Origin: Sulfuricurvum sp.
Lineage (GTDB): Bacteria; Campylobacterota; Campylobacteria; Campylobacterales; Sulfurimonadaceae
DNA length: 39,171 nucleotides
Direction: 5' to 3'
Assembly (NCBI RefSeq): GCF_023250475.1
Contig: NZ_JAHFAQ010000005.1
Coordinates: 1-39,171, forward strand
The notes under the pieces were generated by a model. That model was not told the DNA's origin. It worked only from the letters and a program-made list of their open reading frames with translations, and did no database searches. The first letter of the stretch is position 1. The number at the start of each line of letters is the position of its first letter. A program made the translations under genes and the position numbers. Positions 17,729 to 25,740 of this stretch are shown here, piece by piece.

Positions 17729-18382
17729 CTAACGGAGATAGCGTAAAAGCTGCCCTTTAAAGGGGAGGGTAAGATAGTGGGTATCAAGGGGTTTGCTTTG
17801 GGTATGGGAAAAATCGAGGCTCACCATCTTTTTGCTAAAGTTGGCGTGGTTGCCGCGACCCGGATCGACAATGATCACTTCGCATTTTTGTGAAGTATGA
17901 CGATCGATAAAGCCCGCCAGAAGGTTGATATGGTCTCTCTCATAGAGAAGATCGCTTCCGATTATAAGATCGAATTCGCCCAGCGTATCGTCTAAGTCTC
18001 CCCACCCCGCACGGGTAAAGGGGATGTGCTGATCGTTATTGATTCGGACGTTTTCATCCATAAAACGCTCCGCTTCGGGATGATAATCGGTGGCGGTGAT
18101 ATCGGCGGAGCGATGGTTGAGGACGAGACTGGCCAATCCGATACCGCATCCAACCTCTAAAATCCGCTTTCCCGCAATATCAAAATCGCTCATGAGGTGG
18201 GCAAGAATTTTGCTTGAATCCCAGATAACTCCAAACATCGGCCATGAAGCGGAGGAGATACCGAGTTTTTCTGCCATACCGTCAGTGTCAAAGTATTGTT
18301 GCGTATCTCTAAGGGTTCGGATGTGGATGTCAGCGTTGATAAATTCGAAGGTCTGGTAGCGAAATCGTAAGGTGGAGGGCAT
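17729..18382 (-). CDS. Class I SAM-dependent methyltransferase
   Basis: A 217-residue methyltransferase. SAM-binding motif I is LEVGCGIGLAS (~residues 74-84), followed by TDYHPEAERF and the acidic IIGSDLLYER, as in the METTL21/nicotinamide-type group (Methyltransf_16) that methylates lysines in proteins or small molecules. The target is unknown. An AAGGT site precedes the ATG. It follows the 61-residue gene by 13 nt and precedes the broken cupin gene by 56 nt. Confidence 0.85.
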   Translation of the reverse strand: MPSTLRFRYQTFEFINADIHIRTLRDTQQYFDTDGMAEKLGISSASWPMFGVIWDSSKILAHLMSDFDIAGKRILEVGCGIGLASLVLNHRSADITATDYHPEAERFMDENVRINNDQHIPFTRAGWGDLDDTLGEFDLIIGSDLLYERDHINLLAGFIDRHTSQKCEVIIVDPGRGNHANFSKKMVSLDFSHTQSKPLDTHYLTLPFKGQLLRYLR

Positions 18383-18395
18383 AACTACCTTGCGC

Positions 18396-18581
18396 TTACG
18401 CGCGAAGGTTTAACCATGAGGGGGGATTGTCGAAACTGAGTTCACTTTCGTGCCAGTCAGTTTTTTCACTGTTGCGGGCATGAAGTTGTCCGCCGATAAG
18501 GGTGTATTGCAACCCTGTAACGTTACTGGTAAGCTTTTTACCCTCTTTTAATGCGTTTAAAACGGCTTCTTTGCTTTCCAT
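18396..18581 (-). CDS. Small conserved-looking hypothetical protein
   Basis: A 61-residue soluble protein with no recognised domain. It has a helical, lysine-rich N-terminus, then strands (TGLQYTLIGGQLHARN) and a tryptophan-containing tail (PSWLNL). The ATG at 18581 is backed by AAAAGGA; an upstream in-frame extension lacks a ribosome site. The good start, in-frame codon use and operon position before a methyltransferase support it as real. Function is unknown. Confidence 0.7.
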   Translation of the reverse strand: MESKEAVLNALKEGKKLTSNVTGLQYTLIGGQLHARNSEKTDWHESELSFDNPPSWLNLRA

Positions 18582-18648
18582 AGTGGTCCTTTTAAATCGG
18601 CTTGGAAAAACACCCAATAGTGTCTTAGTAAAATGATTTAGGGAGGAA

Positions 18649-18668
18649 CGGGCAGAGAAATCTGCCCG
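18649..18668 (-). terminator. Hairpin downstream of the cold-shock gene
   Basis: A perfect 8-bp stem, CGGGCAGA/TCTGCCCG, with a 4-nt loop lies 9 nt after the csp stop. No continuous U tract follows on the minus strand, so it may be an mRNA 3'-end stabiliser or a weak terminator. Confidence 0.65.
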
Positions 18669-18677
18669 AGGGGAGAG

Positions 18678-18896
18678 TTACAGTGCTGTAACGTTTTCTG
18701 CTTGTGGGCCTTTATCGCCCTGACCTACAGTGTAAGTCACTTTTTGACCTTCGTCAAGAGAAACACGGCCATAACCAGTGCTGTTGATTTGACGGAAATG
18801 TACGAATACATCTTTACCGCCGTTGTCTTGTTGGATAAATCCAAAACCTTTTTCGCTGTTGAACCATTTAACTGTTCCGTTTAGTACTTCTGCCAT
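18678..18896 (-). CDS. Cold-shock domain protein (CspA family)
   Basis: A 72-residue single-stranded nucleic-acid-binding protein with RNP1 (KGFGFI) and RNP2 (VFVHF), and the opening [15 protein letters not shown]. Such proteins act as RNA chaperones. The in-frame extension upstream is dropped because the ATG at 18896 has AAGGAT seven bases ahead and gives the normal length. A long leader (~150 nt) separates it from its likely promoter, as in other csp genes. Confidence 0.95.
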   Translation of the reverse strand: MAEVLNGTVKWFNSEKGFGFIQQDNGGKDVFVHFRQINSTGYGRVSLDEGQKVTYTVGQGDKGPQAENVTAL

Positions 18897-19040
18897 GTGA
18901 GATCCTTGTGTTGTTATACACTCCGTTACCAGAGTGGTCGAAAATATAAAGTGGAGCATTCTTATGGCAGATCGTACTGTTAACTAAAAGGTCTTCAATA
19001 AAAAACAAACCAAAGATGAAACTCTAAATCATCTTTCTAT
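18897..19040 (-). promoter_or_regulatory. Long 5' leader of the cold-shock gene
   Basis: About 145 nt lie between the predicted transcription start and the ATG, with no open frame. A short dyad CACTC/GAGTG (18919-18923 and 18932-18936) lies 20-40 nt before the ATG. Long structured leaders give temperature-dependent translation in E. coli cspA; here this is inferred from length and position only. Confidence 0.45.
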
Positions 19041-19046
19041 AAGGGT

Positions 19047-19052
19047 ATTGTA
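19047..19052 (-). promoter_or_regulatory. -10 box for the cold-shock gene
   Basis: TACAAT on the minus strand, preceded by a T-rich stretch (TTTTTTTTC). It is the best promoter match between dnaX and csp. Confidence 0.5.
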
Positions 19053-19113
19053 GCTGAAAAAAAACTTAATAGCAAGGAAAAGTGCATTTAAAATATTATG
19101 CTTTGAAAAGGGA

Positions 19114-19167
19114 AGCTTTAGCCCCTTAGCAGCGAGTGTAGCCGGAGGGATTTTATTCCTTCGGCGG
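19114..19167 (+). repeat. Structured repeat element, copy B (downstream of dnaX)
   Basis: It begins AGCTTTAGCCCCTTAGC and ends in GCCGGAGG GATTTTATT CCTTCGGC, an 8-bp stem with one G-U pair. It matches copy A at 3762-3816 in flank and loop, but not in stem sequence. It lies just after the dnaX stop (dnaX is on the minus strand), so it sits at a 3' end as copy A does, in the opposite orientation relative to the gene. Confidence 0.7.
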
Positions 19168-19173
19168 TTTCAT

Positions 19174-20805
19174 TTAGACTTTGGATTGGACGGTTATTTT
19201 GGTTGCTTCGAATAGTTCCGCCGCTTTTTGGATCATCGGCTCTTTGAGAACATCGCCGCCGTCAAACTCTTTGATACTGCTCTCATCGCATTGGCTCACG
19301 CAGCTTCCGACACCGATTTCGGCATCTTCTACCATTGAAGCAGGTTCAGGGATACTCGCTTCAGCCGGTTCTTCAACACCAGCGGCAGCTACTTCGGGAG
19401 TCGGAGCTGATTCCTCGGGAGATTTGGTACACCCTTGAGATTTGATCTGGGTATCGATACCGTAAATCTCTCGGACAAACTGTCGGATAATCCCGAAACT
19501 GTTCTTCAATAACTCTTTATCTTCATTTTCCGCACAGCTTTCCCAGGTAAGGGTGGAATTTTCATAAGAGAGGAATGTAACGTTGTTTTTAAAACAGATT
19601 CCCAGTTCGGCACTTCGATCGCTGATCCGTTCACACAACTGCTCGTACGGAGATCTAACCGCCGCAGGGGCAGGGGCGACATGAATAGTAGGGGCTTGGT
19701 CAACATTCATCGGTGCAGGTGCTTTGGTCGGCGTATGGCTAACGCGCGACTCGAGGGATTCGATCATATCGTCGATCTCTTTGATCTTGAGCGCTTCGAT
19801 CATTTTAAACAATACCAGACTCACGACGAACCCGCCGTCGGCATTGATCGCAAAGAGAGTTTTGGCATCGCTCAAGATTCGGAAAAAACGCTCGATCACG
19901 AGAGGACTGAAACGGTGGTCCCCCTCATAAAGGCGCTCTTTGAGATAGGCGATCAGTTCATCGACCACCATCTCCGATTCGTAGGCTTCGAGCTCTTGTA
20001 GCATACCGATGAGTGCTGTGCGGTCTTTGGCAAAAATGGCGTCAAAGAGCCGGCTGATGTAATCGGGATCGAGAAGTCCGAGCATATCGGCAACGGTTTT
20101 AACGTCGACGAACCCTTTGGAATAGATGATGGCCTGATCCATGAGGGTGAGGGTGTCGCGAAGACTTCCCGAACCGCTGCGGGCCAAAATGTCGAGTGCT
20201 TCGGCCTGATATTCGATATTCTCCAAATGGAGGATATGGCTCAGGTGGTGGACGATGTTGGGGTGGCTGATCCGTTTAAACCGAAAATGCTGCGTTCGAC
20301 TGAGAATCGTCGGGGGAAGTTTCAGCGGATCGGTCGTTGCAAGGATAAATTTGACGTATTCGGGTGGCTCTTCGAGGGTTTTAAGGAGGGCGTTATGCGC
20401 CTCTTTGGTAAGCATATGCACTTCGTCGATGATGAAGATTTTGATGTTGGCGCTGGCGGGGCGGTATTTGGTGTGCTCGATCAAATCGCGGATATCATCG
20501 ATTTTGCGGCTTGATGCCGCATCCATCTCGATAATATCAATATGCCGACCTTCGTTTGCCATAACACAGTGACTGCAGACATCGCACGGCGAGGAGGTCG
20601 GGCCGTTTTCACAAATAAGCGATTTGGCAAAAATACGTGCGGTAGAGGTTTTTCCCGAGCCGCGAAGTCCTGAAAAAAGGTAGGCGTGAGAGAGCCGTTT
20701 GGTATCGAGGGCTAGAGAGAGGGTCTGGGAGATACTCTCCTGACCGATGAGCTCCTCGAAACGTCGTGGACGGTATTTTAACGCTAAGACTTCGGATGTG
20801 CCCAA
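19174..20805 (-). CDS. dnaX: DNA polymerase III subunit gamma/tau
   Basis: A 543-residue clamp-loader ATPase. Walker A is GLRGSGKT (46-53). The zinc-binding cysteines are C65, C74, C77 and C80. IIDEVHML (Walker B) and the SRTQHFRFKRI arginine-finger region follow. Residues ~360-480 are proline/alanine-rich, then an acidic tail. The start is TTG at 20805 with AGAGGT ahead of it; GTSEVLALKYRPRRF is the normal family N-terminus. No A-AAA-AAG-type slippery site was seen, so a separate gamma form is not predicted. It is third in the rho-murI-dnaX operon. Confidence 0.95.
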   Translation of the reverse strand: MGTSEVLALKYRPRRFEELIGQESISQTLSLALDTKRLSHAYLFSGLRGSGKTSTARIFAKSLICENGPTSSPCDVCSHCVMANEGRHIDIIEMDAASSRKIDDIRDLIEHTKYRPASANIKIFIIDEVHMLTKEAHNALLKTLEEPPEYVKFILATTDPLKLPPTILSRTQHFRFKRISHPNIVHHLSHILHLENIEYQAEALDILARSGSGSLRDTLTLMDQAIIYSKGFVDVKTVADMLGLLDPDYISRLFDAIFAKDRTALIGMLQELEAYESEMVVDELIAYLKERLYEGDHRFSPLVIERFFRILSDAKTLFAINADGGFVVSLVLFKMIEALKIKEIDDMIESLESRVSHTPTKAPAPMNVDQAPTIHVAPAPAAVRSPYEQLCERISDRSAELGICFKNNVTFLSYENSTLTWESCAENEDKELLKNSFGIIRQFVREIYGIDTQIKSQGCTKSPEESAPTPEVAAAGVEEPAEASIPEPASMVEDAEIGVGSCVSQCDESSIKEFDGGDVLKEPMIQKAAELFEATKITVQSKV

Positions 20806-20862
20806 TTGAGACCTCTTTGATTTTGTGTGAGAGAGTTTACCGTGGTTACGATAAATTTTTGA

Positions 20863-21609
20863 TTACAGCGATAACCACTCTTTGGCGACACGGCGAAGCC
20901 CTTCCGGATTTTCGGAGGCGAAAAATTTGAGGCTTGTCGCTTCAAAACGTTTTGTAAAATCATAATGGCTCTCCAGATATTCGACAATCGCTTCACCGGA
21001 GTGGATCAGCGAACTTTTTCCTTCGAAATACTCATCAATAGCACGGGCGACTAACGGAAAATGGGTACATCCGAGGATAATCGCATCGGGGGTATTTTCC
21101 AAGTGGTGAAAGTAGTGATGCAACGTACTTTGGAGTACTTCACCCTCATACAGCCCCTCTTCGACGATCGGAACAAGGAGGGAGGTGGCTATGGCACTGA
21201 GATTTTCGTAACCCAGTTCGTGAAGCCCTTTTTCATAGGCTCCCGATTTGACGGTTGCTTTGGTTCCGAGAATGAGAATGTTGGCATCGGTGGAGGGGAT
21301 CGCATTTTTAAGTGCCAATACTCCCGGATCGACCACCCCGATAACGTCGCAGTCTGAGTGAAGCCGCATCTCATCGAGTGCATAGGCGCTGACGGTATTG
21401 CAGGCGGTGATAAGCAAATCAATTTCAAAATTTTTGAAAAATTCGAGGGCTTCGAGGGAGTAGCGGATAATGGTGTTTTGATCTTTGACCCCGTAAGGGA
21501 CGCGGGCGGTATCTCCGAAGTAGATAATCTCTTCAAAGAGTTTGTGCTCCAGCAGCGACTTTACAACGCTTAAGCCTCCGACACCGCTATCAAAGACCCC
21601 GACTCTCAT
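20863..21609 (-). CDS. murI: Glutamate racemase
   Basis: A 248-residue enzyme that makes D-glutamate for peptidoglycan. FDSGVGGLSV opens the protein, the first catalytic cysteine is C70 in TACNTVSA, and the second lies in ILGCTHFPL near residue 180. It begins 1 nt after the rho stop and precedes dnaX by 57 nt. Confidence 0.96.
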   Translation of the reverse strand: MRVGVFDSGVGGLSVVKSLLEHKLFEEIIYFGDTARVPYGVKDQNTIIRYSLEALEFFKNFEIDLLITACNTVSAYALDEMRLHSDCDVIGVVDPGVLALKNAIPSTDANILILGTKATVKSGAYEKGLHELGYENLSAIATSLLVPIVEEGLYEGEVLQSTLHHYFHHLENTPDAIILGCTHFPLVARAIDEYFEGKSSLIHSGEAIVEYLESHYDFTKRFEATSLKFFASENPEGLRRVAKEWLSL

Positions 21610-21610
21610 C

Positions 21611-22936
21611 TTATTTGCTTGACTCGTTCATACTGTCGAGAAATTCGATATTCGACTTGCTTTTGAGCATCGTACTGTAGAGGAAGCGGAGGGCTTCAAC
21701 TTCGTCTTCTTGTTTATGCAGCATAGAACGAAGAACAAATACTTTTTGCAAAACATCCGGTCCGAGGAGAAGTTCCTCTTTGCGGGTTCCCGATTTAAGG
21801 ATGTCGATAGCCGGGAAGATACGGCGATCGGAGATTTTGCGGCTAAGGACAATCTCGGAGTTTCCGGTCCCTTTGAACTCTTCGAAAATAACTTCATCCA
21901 TACGGCTTCCCGTTTCGACGAGGGCGGTTGCGATGATCGTCAAACTTCCGCCGTTTTCGATGTTGCGCGCGGCACCGAAGAATCGTTTCGGCTTATGGAG
22001 CGCATTGGCATCAACCCCACCCGAGAGAACTTTTCCCGAACTCGGGGTAACGGTATTGTAGGCACGGGCAAGACGGGTGATCGAGTCTAGAAGAATCACG
22101 ACGTCTTTTCCGAGCTCGACACGTCTTTTTGCCCGCTCGATGACCATCTCCGCCACTTTGACGTGGTTTTTTGCCGGTTCGTCGAACGTTGAACTGTACA
22201 CTTCCCCTTTGACGGAGCGTTCCATATCGGTAACCTCTTCGGGACGTTCATCGACGAGGAGAACCATCAGTTCGATTTCCGGGTGGTTGTTGGTGATACC
22301 GTGAGCAATCTCTTTCATCAATTCGGTTTTTCCCGAACGCGGCGGTGCAACGATCAATCCGCGCTGACCTTTACCGATAGGGGCAAAAAGGTCCATCATG
22401 CGGCCGGTTAATTTGGTCGGCTGATATTCGAGTTTGATCTGCTCTAGTGCATAAAGCGGAGTAAGATTTTCAAAAAGAGGGCGTTTTTTCGACTCTTCGG
22501 GCGGGAGATAGTTGATCGCTTCGACTTTGAGAAGGGCGTAGTAACGCTCCTGATCTTTCGGAGCACGTACCTGACCGGTGACAATATCCCCGTTACGAAG
22601 GGCGAAACGGCGGATTTGGGTGCTGGAAACATACGCATCGTGCATCGAGTCGCTGAAGCTTTGGTCTACCGCACGTAAAAAGCCGTAGCCGTCTTGCATG
22701 ATCTCCAAAATTCCCGTGAAGAGGATGAATCCCCCTTGTTGAACCTGAGTTTTAAGGATTTCGAAAATCAAATCTTGACGTTTGAGTTCGTTGGGGTCTT
22801 CGATGTTTAAAGACGTAGCAATCTCTAGGAGATCTTCGAGTTTTTTAGTACGGAGTGCTTCAATCGTAAATCCGTCAACCGGTATATGGGTTCGGTTTTT
22901 CGAGTTGTTTCGAGGAGTTTTTGCGGTATCGCTCAT
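21611..22936 (-). CDS. rho: Transcription termination factor Rho
   Basis: A 441-residue hexameric RNA-dependent ATPase. A short polar N-terminus is followed by the Rho N-domain ([14 protein letters not shown]), the RNA-binding fold ([14 protein letters not shown]), the Walker A segment PPRSGKT (~198-204) and the Q/R-loop region ([25 protein letters not shown]). It leads an operon with murI and dnaX. A near-perfect sigma-70 promoter with a ~75-nt leader lies upstream. Confidence 0.97.
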   Translation of the reverse strand: MSDTAKTPRNNSKNRTHIPVDGFTIEALRTKKLEDLLEIATSLNIEDPNELKRQDLIFEILKTQVQQGGFILFTGILEIMQDGYGFLRAVDQSFSDSMHDAYVSSTQIRRFALRNGDIVTGQVRAPKDQERYYALLKVEAINYLPPEESKKRPLFENLTPLYALEQIKLEYQPTKLTGRMMDLFAPIGKGQRGLIVAPPRSGKTELMKEIAHGITNNHPEIELMVLLVDERPEEVTDMERSVKGEVYSSTFDEPAKNHVKVAEMVIERAKRRVELGKDVVILLDSITRLARAYNTVTPSSGKVLSGGVDANALHKPKRFFGAARNIENGGSLTIIATALVETGSRMDEVIFEEFKGTGNSEIVLSRKISDRRIFPAIDILKSGTRKEELLLGPDVLQKVFVLRSMLHKQEDEVEALRFLYSTMLKSKSNIEFLDSMNESSK

Positions 22937-23018
22937 GCGTGGAATGCCTTAAAGTGTGTGGATTTAATCGGCGAGTTTTAGGTGAGATGTCATTGACAGG
23001 TCATGGTTTTATTATGAC

Positions 23019-23048
23019 ATTATAAACTATAGAGAAGCGGGTTGTCAA
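23019..23048 (-). promoter_or_regulatory. Consensus sigma-70 promoter for rho-murI-dnaX
   Basis: On the minus strand TTGACA (23043-23048) and TATAAT (23019-23024) are separated by 18 bp, a full match at both hexamers. This is unusual here, because other promoters in the window show only the -10. The leader contains repeated TGAC words (TGACCTG, TGACATC), a possible site for Rho autoregulation. Confidence 0.8.
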
Positions 23049-23110
23049 GAATGCCTTCGGAATTAAGTTTCAGAAAACATTTAGGAAATATAAGAGAGTA
23101 TCTTTTTAAG

Positions 23111-23116
23111 TATAAA
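23111..23116 (+). promoter_or_regulatory. Possible -10 box for the first MCP gene
   Basis: TATAAA 31 nt before the ATG at 23148. The ribosome site (GTTGGTG) is weak. The segment between this and the rho promoter shows nothing else convincing. Confidence 0.35.
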
Positions 23117-23147
23117 GTTATGAATAAACAAAAGTTGGTGAATACGT

Positions 23148-24773
23148 ATGAATTGGTTGTATCGGATTTCTATCAGAAGCATATTAAAAATAATTATGGG
23201 GGTTATCGGATTTTTTCTCCTTATAAGTACGGTAACGATGTATACCTCAACGGCGCAGATGGAAACAAAGCTTGAGATTCAAAGCAAAGAGACTATCCCG
23301 CAAGCGATGGATTATATTAATCTAAAAATCAATGTAATCCAGATTCAGCAGTGGTTGACCGATATTTCGGCAACCCGCGGCGCAAAAGGGTATGATGACG
23401 GATTTAAAGAAGCGGAAAATTATTATAAAGATTCCAATGCGCTTCTGGATCAAATGATTCTTGCGCAAAAAGATAATAGTTCCAAGAGAGCAGAACTGGA
23501 AAAGTTCAAATACGATTTAGATGAGTATTACACTATTGGGAAAAAAATGGCTGAGGCGTATATCACCGGTGGCCCTGAAGCCGGAAATCCCTTGATGGGA
23601 AAAGTTGATCCTTATGCGGAAGAGTTAAGCAAGCGTTTGAATGGCTGGAATGAAGAATATGTCAAGAAGGTAAAAGAGGGATCTGTTGAGCTTGCCAGCA
23701 ATGCTAATTCGGCAAAATATTCAAATTTTATTATTTCTTTATTGGTTTTGGCCGTAGTGATTGTCGGATTCGGACTGATAGCGTTGGTTCTGGATGGTGT
23801 GAAGCTACTGATTGTTCAGATCAGTCAAATCGCAGAGTTGGATTTGAGCCGTTCATTTGCGATGAAAGGGAATAACGAATTAACGCTTATTGCGACGCAG
23901 TTGGAAGATTTTCGTCTCAAACTGAGACGATTTATCGGTGAAGCCAAAAATACGTCGAATGAAAATGCATCGGTAGCGTACGAACTTTCGGCATCGTCCG
24001 TCCAAGTCGGTAAAACCGTTGAAGAGACGGTTGCCGTGATTACACAGGTTGCTCATGAAATCCAAGAGATTAATAAAGATACGCAACATATTATCGATAA
24101 AGCAGATCAGAATAAAATCGAAATTATAGAAGCGGGTAGTGCCCTCAATCAAACCGCTTCAAAAATTATGGCATTGACGGTGCAAGTACAAAAAAGTTCG
24201 CAGACCGAAAATGATATGGCTGGACGTATACAGCAGTTAAGCAATGATACAAAACAAGTTAAAGAGGTTCTTGCCATCATTTCAGATATTGCCGAACAGA
24301 CCAACCTGCTTGCACTGAATGCCGCTATTGAAGCGGCACGGGCAGGGGAACACGGACGCGGTTTTGCCGTTGTTGCCGATGAGGTACGAAAATTGGCCGA
24401 ACGAACACAAAAAAGTTTGGTCGAGATTCAATCCACCATCAATATCATTGTTCAGGCAATTATCGAGACGAGCGAAGAGATGAACCTTAGTTCGAAAAAT
24501 ATGCATGCGCTTGCCGAAATATCCAATGAAGCGGAAGACGAGATTGAAAGAGCCTCCTCGAGTATGATGAGTGCAACGAAAACAACGGAAGAGACCGTTT
24601 TGATTATTACCCATACCGCAGAGATGATTGCCGCAATCAACAAAGAGATTCAACAAATCAAAACACTAAGCGGTGAAAATGCTCGCAGTGTCGAAGAAAT
24701 TGCTTCCGCTGCCGATCATCTCAACGATATGACGGAAAATCTGAATGCCCACTTGAATCAATTCAAAGAATAG
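23148..24773 (+). CDS. Methyl-accepting chemotaxis protein (MCP1)
   Basis: A 541-residue transmembrane chemoreceptor. The membrane segments are ~13-31 and ~192-214; between them is a ~160-residue helical periplasmic sensor with no cache signature that I recognise, most like a four-helix bundle. A weakly conserved HAMP-like linker follows. The cytoplasmic hairpin tip is [19 protein letters not shown] from residue 383, with [20 protein letters not shown]-type sequence after it. There is no C-terminal CheR pentapeptide. The ligand is unknown. A close paralogue lies at 25741-27369. Confidence 0.92.
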   Translation: MNWLYRISIRSILKIIMGVIGFFLLISTVTMYTSTAQMETKLEIQSKETIPQAMDYINLKINVIQIQQWLTDISATRGAKGYDDGFKEAENYYKDSNALLDQMILAQKDNSSKRAELEKFKYDLDEYYTIGKKMAEAYITGGPEAGNPLMGKVDPYAEELSKRLNGWNEEYVKKVKEGSVELASNANSAKYSNFIISLLVLAVVIVGFGLIALVLDGVKLLIVQISQIAELDLSRSFAMKGNNELTLIATQLEDFRLKLRRFIGEAKNTSNENASVAYELSASSVQVGKTVEETVAVITQVAHEIQEINKDTQHIIDKADQNKIEIIEAGSALNQTASKIMALTVQVQKSSQTENDMAGRIQQLSNDTKQVKEVLAIISDIAEQTNLLALNAAIEAARAGEHGRGFAVVADEVRKLAERTQKSLVEIQSTINIIVQAIIETSEEMNLSSKNMHALAEISNEAEDEIERASSSMMSATKTTEETVLIITHTAEMIAAINKEIQQIKTLSGENARSVEEIASAADHLNDMTENLNAHLNQFKE

Positions 24774-24845
24774 AGATAAAAAGAGATTAACAGTATCGGA
24801 TTTGATTCAGATGTGAACGATTTTTGCTATGCTCATTTCATTAAG

Positions 24846-24851
24846 TACAAT
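24846..24851 (+). promoter_or_regulatory. -10 box for the SUMF1-domain gene
   Basis: TACAAT 24 nt before the TTG start at 24875, with AAAAGGT as ribosome-binding site between them. Confidence 0.5.
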
Positions 24852-24874
24852 AAACATATTTTAAAAGGTTTGCC

Positions 24875-25684
24875 TTGTTCGATTTTTTAAAAAAGAAAAC
24901 CGAAGAAACACCCGCAGCTAATGCGGTAGAAACGCCAAGAAATTTTACAAATTCAATAGGTATAGAGTTTCTTTATGTTGACGGCGGAGAATATATGATG
25001 GGTCGCAATCCACAGTACAATGAGGGGGGAGAGGTCGAATCACCTGAACACCCCGTAAAAGTGGGGGGATTTTGGATCGCGAAATATCCGGTAACGCAAG
25101 AGCAATATTTCAAATTGACCCGCGTTAATCCGTCGTTTTTTAAAAATGATAAAGTAGAAGAAGAGAGTTCCCGCCGCCATCCGGTGGAGCAGGTGAGCTG
25201 GTTTGATGCCAAAGCCTACGTAGAACTGATGAACCGATATGAAGGAAAAACGCGCTTTTACGCATTACCGACCGAAGCACAGTGGGAGTATGCCACTAAA
25301 GCGGGGGGAAATACCCGATTTTCCTTTGGCGATTCGGAGGCACTGCTTGATGATTATGCTATTTATGAGTACAGTTCCAACGCTCGAACGGCTGTTGTAG
25401 ATGGAAAAATACCGAACAGATTAGGCATTTACGGATTGCTCGGAAACGTATGGGAGTGGTGCGAAGATGACTTTTTTGCCAATTATAACGGCGCTCCGAG
25501 CGATGGCAGTCCCCGTATCGGCGGAGCCGAGGGGGAGTCGTTCAAAGTGCGTCGCGGGGGAAGCTATAAAACGAGTTATTTGTGTCTTCGCAGTGCGTTT
25601 CGCGGCTATTCTCGTCCCGATCTGATCTCAAACGATATCGGATTCCGTCTGGTTATAAACGGAAATCCCCTTGGACAAGGATAA
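24875..25684 (+). CDS. SUMF1 / formylglycine-generating-enzyme-fold protein
   Basis: A 269-residue protein. A charged start ([11 protein letters not shown]) leads into the C-type-lectin-like SUMF1 domain: [80 protein letters not shown], and DIGFRLV. There is no signal peptide. In true formylglycine-generating enzymes two cysteines follow RGGS; here only one is present ([10 protein letters not shown]), so sulfatase activation is unlikely and another modification or binding role is expected. The start is TTG, backed by AAAAGGT. It lies between two chemoreceptors. Confidence 0.88.
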   Translation: MFDFLKKKTEETPAANAVETPRNFTNSIGIEFLYVDGGEYMMGRNPQYNEGGEVESPEHPVKVGGFWIAKYPVTQEQYFKLTRVNPSFFKNDKVEEESSRRHPVEQVSWFDAKAYVELMNRYEGKTRFYALPTEAQWEYATKAGGNTRFSFGDSEALLDDYAIYEYSSNARTAVVDGKIPNRLGIYGLLGNVWEWCEDDFFANYNGAPSDGSPRIGGAEGESFKVRRGGSYKTSYLCLRSAFRGYSRPDLISNDIGFRLVINGNPLGQG

Positions 25685-25699
25685 ATTTCTTATGTATGG

Positions 25700-25705
25700 T
25701 ATTAT
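25700..25705 (+). promoter_or_regulatory. Possible -10 box for the second MCP gene
   Basis: TATTAT 35 nt before the GTG start at 25741. Read-through from the SUMF1 gene, 56 nt upstream, is equally possible. Confidence 0.4.
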
Positions 25706-25740
25706 TTGTCCATTCTAGAAGACGGTTTGAAGGAATTTAT

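Noticed and set aside
19174-20805. Programmed frameshift making a short gamma subunit of DnaX
   Set aside because: No A-AAA-AAG-type slippery heptamer was found in the coding strand between the ATPase and the tail.
23042-23275. Open frame of 77 codons across the rho/MCP1 intergenic region
   Set aside because: It overlaps the rho promoter at one end and MCP1 in another frame at the other, has no ribosome site and no recognisable sequence.
24875-25684. Annotation as a sulfatase-activating formylglycine-generating enzyme
   Set aside because: The first active-site cysteine after RGGS is missing (YKT in its place), and no sulfatase gene is nearby.
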